The position numbers were made by a program, and so were the translations under genes. Below are positions 52,194-53,876 of a stretch of DNA of 53,876 bases, piece after piece; position 1 is the first letter of the stretch; each line of letters begins with the position of its first letter. Under the pieces are notes generated by a model. The model was given only the letters and a program-made list of their open reading frames with translations. It was not told the DNA's origin and ran no database searches. This DNA is from Rhodobiaceae bacterium (GTDB lineage Bacteria > Pseudomonadota > Alphaproteobacteria > RS24). The DNA is taken from assembly GCA_024645085.1 (NCBI GenBank), contig JAHEGN010000003.1, positions 1 to 53,876 on the forward strand. Direction: 5' to 3'.

Positions 52194-53873
52194 CTAGTTA
52201 GGCCAATAAATATAATCATCGTCCAAACTCAGTTTGTCGGCCGGCGTCTTGTCGAGCCAAATGGGTATGGAGACGCGCGATGGCCACATCGGCTCAGCTT
52301 GCTGCTCATTGTGCGTGTCCAGCAAGGCCATTAATTCATCGACTTTTTCAGGGTTTTGCGCGCTGACTTCGTTTTGCTCAAGCGGGTCTTTGACCATATT
52401 GAACAGGCGAATCTTTTGCGGGTCCATACTGCGCTGTAATTTCCAGCCGCCCGACATAATTGCTTGGTAGTGGCCCCCGCGCCAAATTAATGTTTGGTGT
52501 GGAAGGCCCGCCTTGCGACCAGTGAGATAGGGCAATAGGTTTACCCCATCCATCACTTCGGCTTGCGGTGTCAGCCCAGCTGCGTCAAGCGCTGTCGGCA
52601 TGATGTCGAGATGCGACACAGCATGCGGATAGGTTCGGCCGCCGCTTAGCTTTTGCGGCCAGCGCATGACATAGGGGATATGCGTGCCGCCTTCGAAGAA
52701 GCTCAACTTCCAGCCGCGATAAGGCTTATTGATGTCGGGCATGCCGATATAATTGGCGCCGCCATTATCGCTGGTGAAAATGACCAGCGTATTGTCATCC
52801 AGCCCATTATCTTTGAGCGCCTGCATAAGCTTGCCGACCGAACGATCGACGGCACGAATCATGGCGGCATAAACGCGGGTGCGGTGATTGGGGAAATTAT
52901 CACCGACGGCTTCAAAATCTTTTCTGGAGGCTTGTAAGGGCGTATGAATGCCCCAATGCGCTAGATAAAGAAAGAAAGGCCGGTTCTTATTGGCGCCAAT
53001 GGCCTTTACCGCTTCGTCCGTATAATAGTCGGTCAAATAGCCTTTCGGACGAAAATTATCGCTTCGATTGAAGCTCGCTGAATAATCCAACACTTCCCAT
53101 TGCACACTGTCGAGAATGGCGAATTCATTGCGCGCATTGACCACCTGTGGGTGGTCAATCGGCAGGTACAAACCGTTTGCCATCAGCAGGCTTTCATCGA
53201 ACCCCTGATCCAGCGGGTGCAAGCCCAAATTGCGGCCCAAATGCCATTTGCCGATGTGCAGATTGTGGTACCCCGCGCGCTTTAACTCCTCGGCCAAGGT
53301 AATTTCGCTGCTCGGCATGCCTTTCGCTGCATATGGCACATTGTGATTGGCATGCGGGTCATCAGCATGCACTTCATGAAATTTGAAGGTGCGCGGCGCT
53401 GTGTCGGCTTTGCTTAACTGCTGCAGAATCGGGGTGAACGCATCGGGGGCAGGGGTGAATTCAAAGCCGAAGCGGGTCGCGTAACGACCAGTCAGCAACA
53501 TGGCGCGCGAGGGAGAACAAACCGCGCTACCGGCATAGCCATTGGCAAAACGCACGCCCTGAGCTCCCAATAGGTCAATGTGTGGTGTCTCGATCAGGCC
53601 GCCGCCATACAGGCTCACATCGTTAAAGCCCATATCATCGGTCAGGATGACGATAATATTGGGCGGGCGTTTTTCAGCCTTGTCCCAGGTGCCGGTTTGC
53701 CAGCTAATGGCGCGGTGCGGCGCCACAGGAGAGTTGATTTTCTGGATAAAGCCGATGGTCTTGATGATGAGCGTGGTGCGGTTAGCAAAGCCAACGCCAG
53801 CGACGCCGATAAATATAAGGGCAGCAATTAAAAAGACCCTCTTACGGCGGCTGAGTTGCGTCCAAAAAGTCAT
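52194..53873 (-). CDS. Type I sulfatase, membrane-anchored
   Basis: A 559-residue arylsulfatase-like enzyme. A basic start and one hydrophobic helix (about 12-30) suggest inner-membrane anchoring with a periplasmic catalytic domain. Metal-binding Asp79-Asp80 lie in VILTDDMGFNDVSLYG. The formylglycine motif is Cys119-Ser-Pro-Ser-Arg (VCSPSRAMLLTGR), which needs a formylglycine-generating enzyme not present here. HIGKWHLG and FTSDNGGANYIG are further family motifs. It would release sulfate from a sulfate ester, perhaps an alkyl or aryl sulfate or an algal polysaccharide. The ATG is three bases from the window edge, so the promoter and ribosome site are outside; an earlier in-frame start cannot be excluded. 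Confidence 0.9.
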   Translation of the reverse strand: MTFWTQLSRRKRVFLIAALIFIGVAGVGFANRTTLIIKTIGFIQKINSPVAPHRAISWQTGTWDKAEKRPPNIIVILTDDMGFNDVSLYGGGLIETPHIDLLGAQGVRFANGYAGSAVCSPSRAMLLTGRYATRFGFEFTPAPDAFTPILQQLSKADTAPRTFKFHEVHADDPHANHNVPYAAKGMPSSEITLAEELKRAGYHNLHIGKWHLGRNLGLHPLDQGFDESLLMANGLYLPIDHPQVVNARNEFAILDSVQWEVLDYSASFNRSDNFRPKGYLTDYYTDEAVKAIGANKNRPFFLYLAHWGIHTPLQASRKDFEAVGDNFPNHRTRVYAAMIRAVDRSVGKLMQALKDNGLDDNTLVIFTSDNGGANYIGMPDINKPYRGWKLSFFEGGTHIPYVMRWPQKLSGGRTYPHAVSHLDIMPTALDAAGLTPQAEVMDGVNLLPYLTGRKAGLPHQTLIWRGGHYQAIMSGGWKLQRSMDPQKIRLFNMVKDPLEQNEVSAQNPEKVDELMALLDTHNEQQAEPMWPSRVSIPIWLDKTPADKLSLDDDYIYWPN

Positions 53874-53876
53874 TGC

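Overview
The window is a gene-dense stretch of an alphaproteobacterial chromosome. Base composition is moderate (close to 50% G+C by eye, estimated rather than counted). The assignment rests on gene order that is characteristic of the class: pckA divergent from chvI-chvG-hprK-EIIA-ptsH followed by ahcY; tsaE/amgK-murU-addB-addA-trxA; trpF-trpB-trpA-accD-folC; pyrF-lapA-ihfB-rpsA-cmk-aroA; a FYDLN-acid protein beside a tRNA; and rnd-lptC-lptA-lptB-hpf. Accessory genes for a sulfatase, a haloalkane dehalogenase and CoA-ligase catabolism would suit a free-living, possibly marine heterotroph, but the order or genus cannot be fixed from this sequence alone.

Layout. 1-4.6 kb: an unrecognised membrane-anchored six-cysteine protein (minus), then, divergently, a truncated glutathione S-transferase remnant coupled to an amidase, a MaoC-like hydratase and a CaiC-like acyl-CoA ligase. 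4.6-6.1 kb: a lone, A+T-richer gene with a PD-(D/E)XK nuclease signature. 6.2-10.2 kb: a metallo-beta-lactamase hydrolase, an HI0933-type flavoprotein, a short-chain dehydrogenase and an orphan ABC ATPase. 10.3-31.5 kb: housekeeping and regulation, with DNA polymerase I, PEP carboxykinase, the ChvG/ChvI sensor system plus the regulatory (non-transporting) PTS branch, SAH hydrolase, a TsaE-AmgK fusion with MurU (peptidoglycan recycling), the AddAB recombination nuclease, thioredoxin, FolC and AccD. 31.5-40.4 kb: tryptophan and pyrimidine genes, IHF-beta, ribosomal protein S1, CMP kinase, EPSP synthase and tRNA-Ala(GGC). 40.4-48.3 kb: an FAD monooxygenase, an aminoglycoside-phosphotransferase-like protein, a YghU-type GST, hpf, the LptB/A/C lipopolysaccharide export genes, RNase D and a nitroreductase. 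48.5-53.9 kb: a second copy of the six-cysteine protein, divergent from a complete GST-like gene, then haloalkane dehalogenase, a TetR regulator and a sulfatase.

The most notable observation is that the two ends of the window are paralogous. Both carry the six-cysteine gene, a nearly identical stretch of about 35 bp between divergent genes containing the 19-bp palindrome TTGACATTTATAGTGTCAA, and the start of the same GST-like gene. At the right end the GST is intact and a TetR gene lies 2 kb away. At the left end the GST breaks off after about 20 codons and runs into a short leader whose stop overlaps the amidase start (ATGA). This looks like a locus duplication followed by promoter capture, putting an amide/acyl-CoA catabolic operon under a TetR-type operator.

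Other regulatory DNA worth attention: a 10-bp perfect hairpin/palindrome just before ahcY, a perfect CCCCCTAGGGGG palindrome in the predicted pckA leader, and strong intrinsic terminators after pckA, rpsA and the YghU-type GST. No intergenic stretch exceeds about 230 bases. The largest are the two divergent promoter regions beside the paralogous genes. No insertion sequence, CRISPR array or phage gene was seen.
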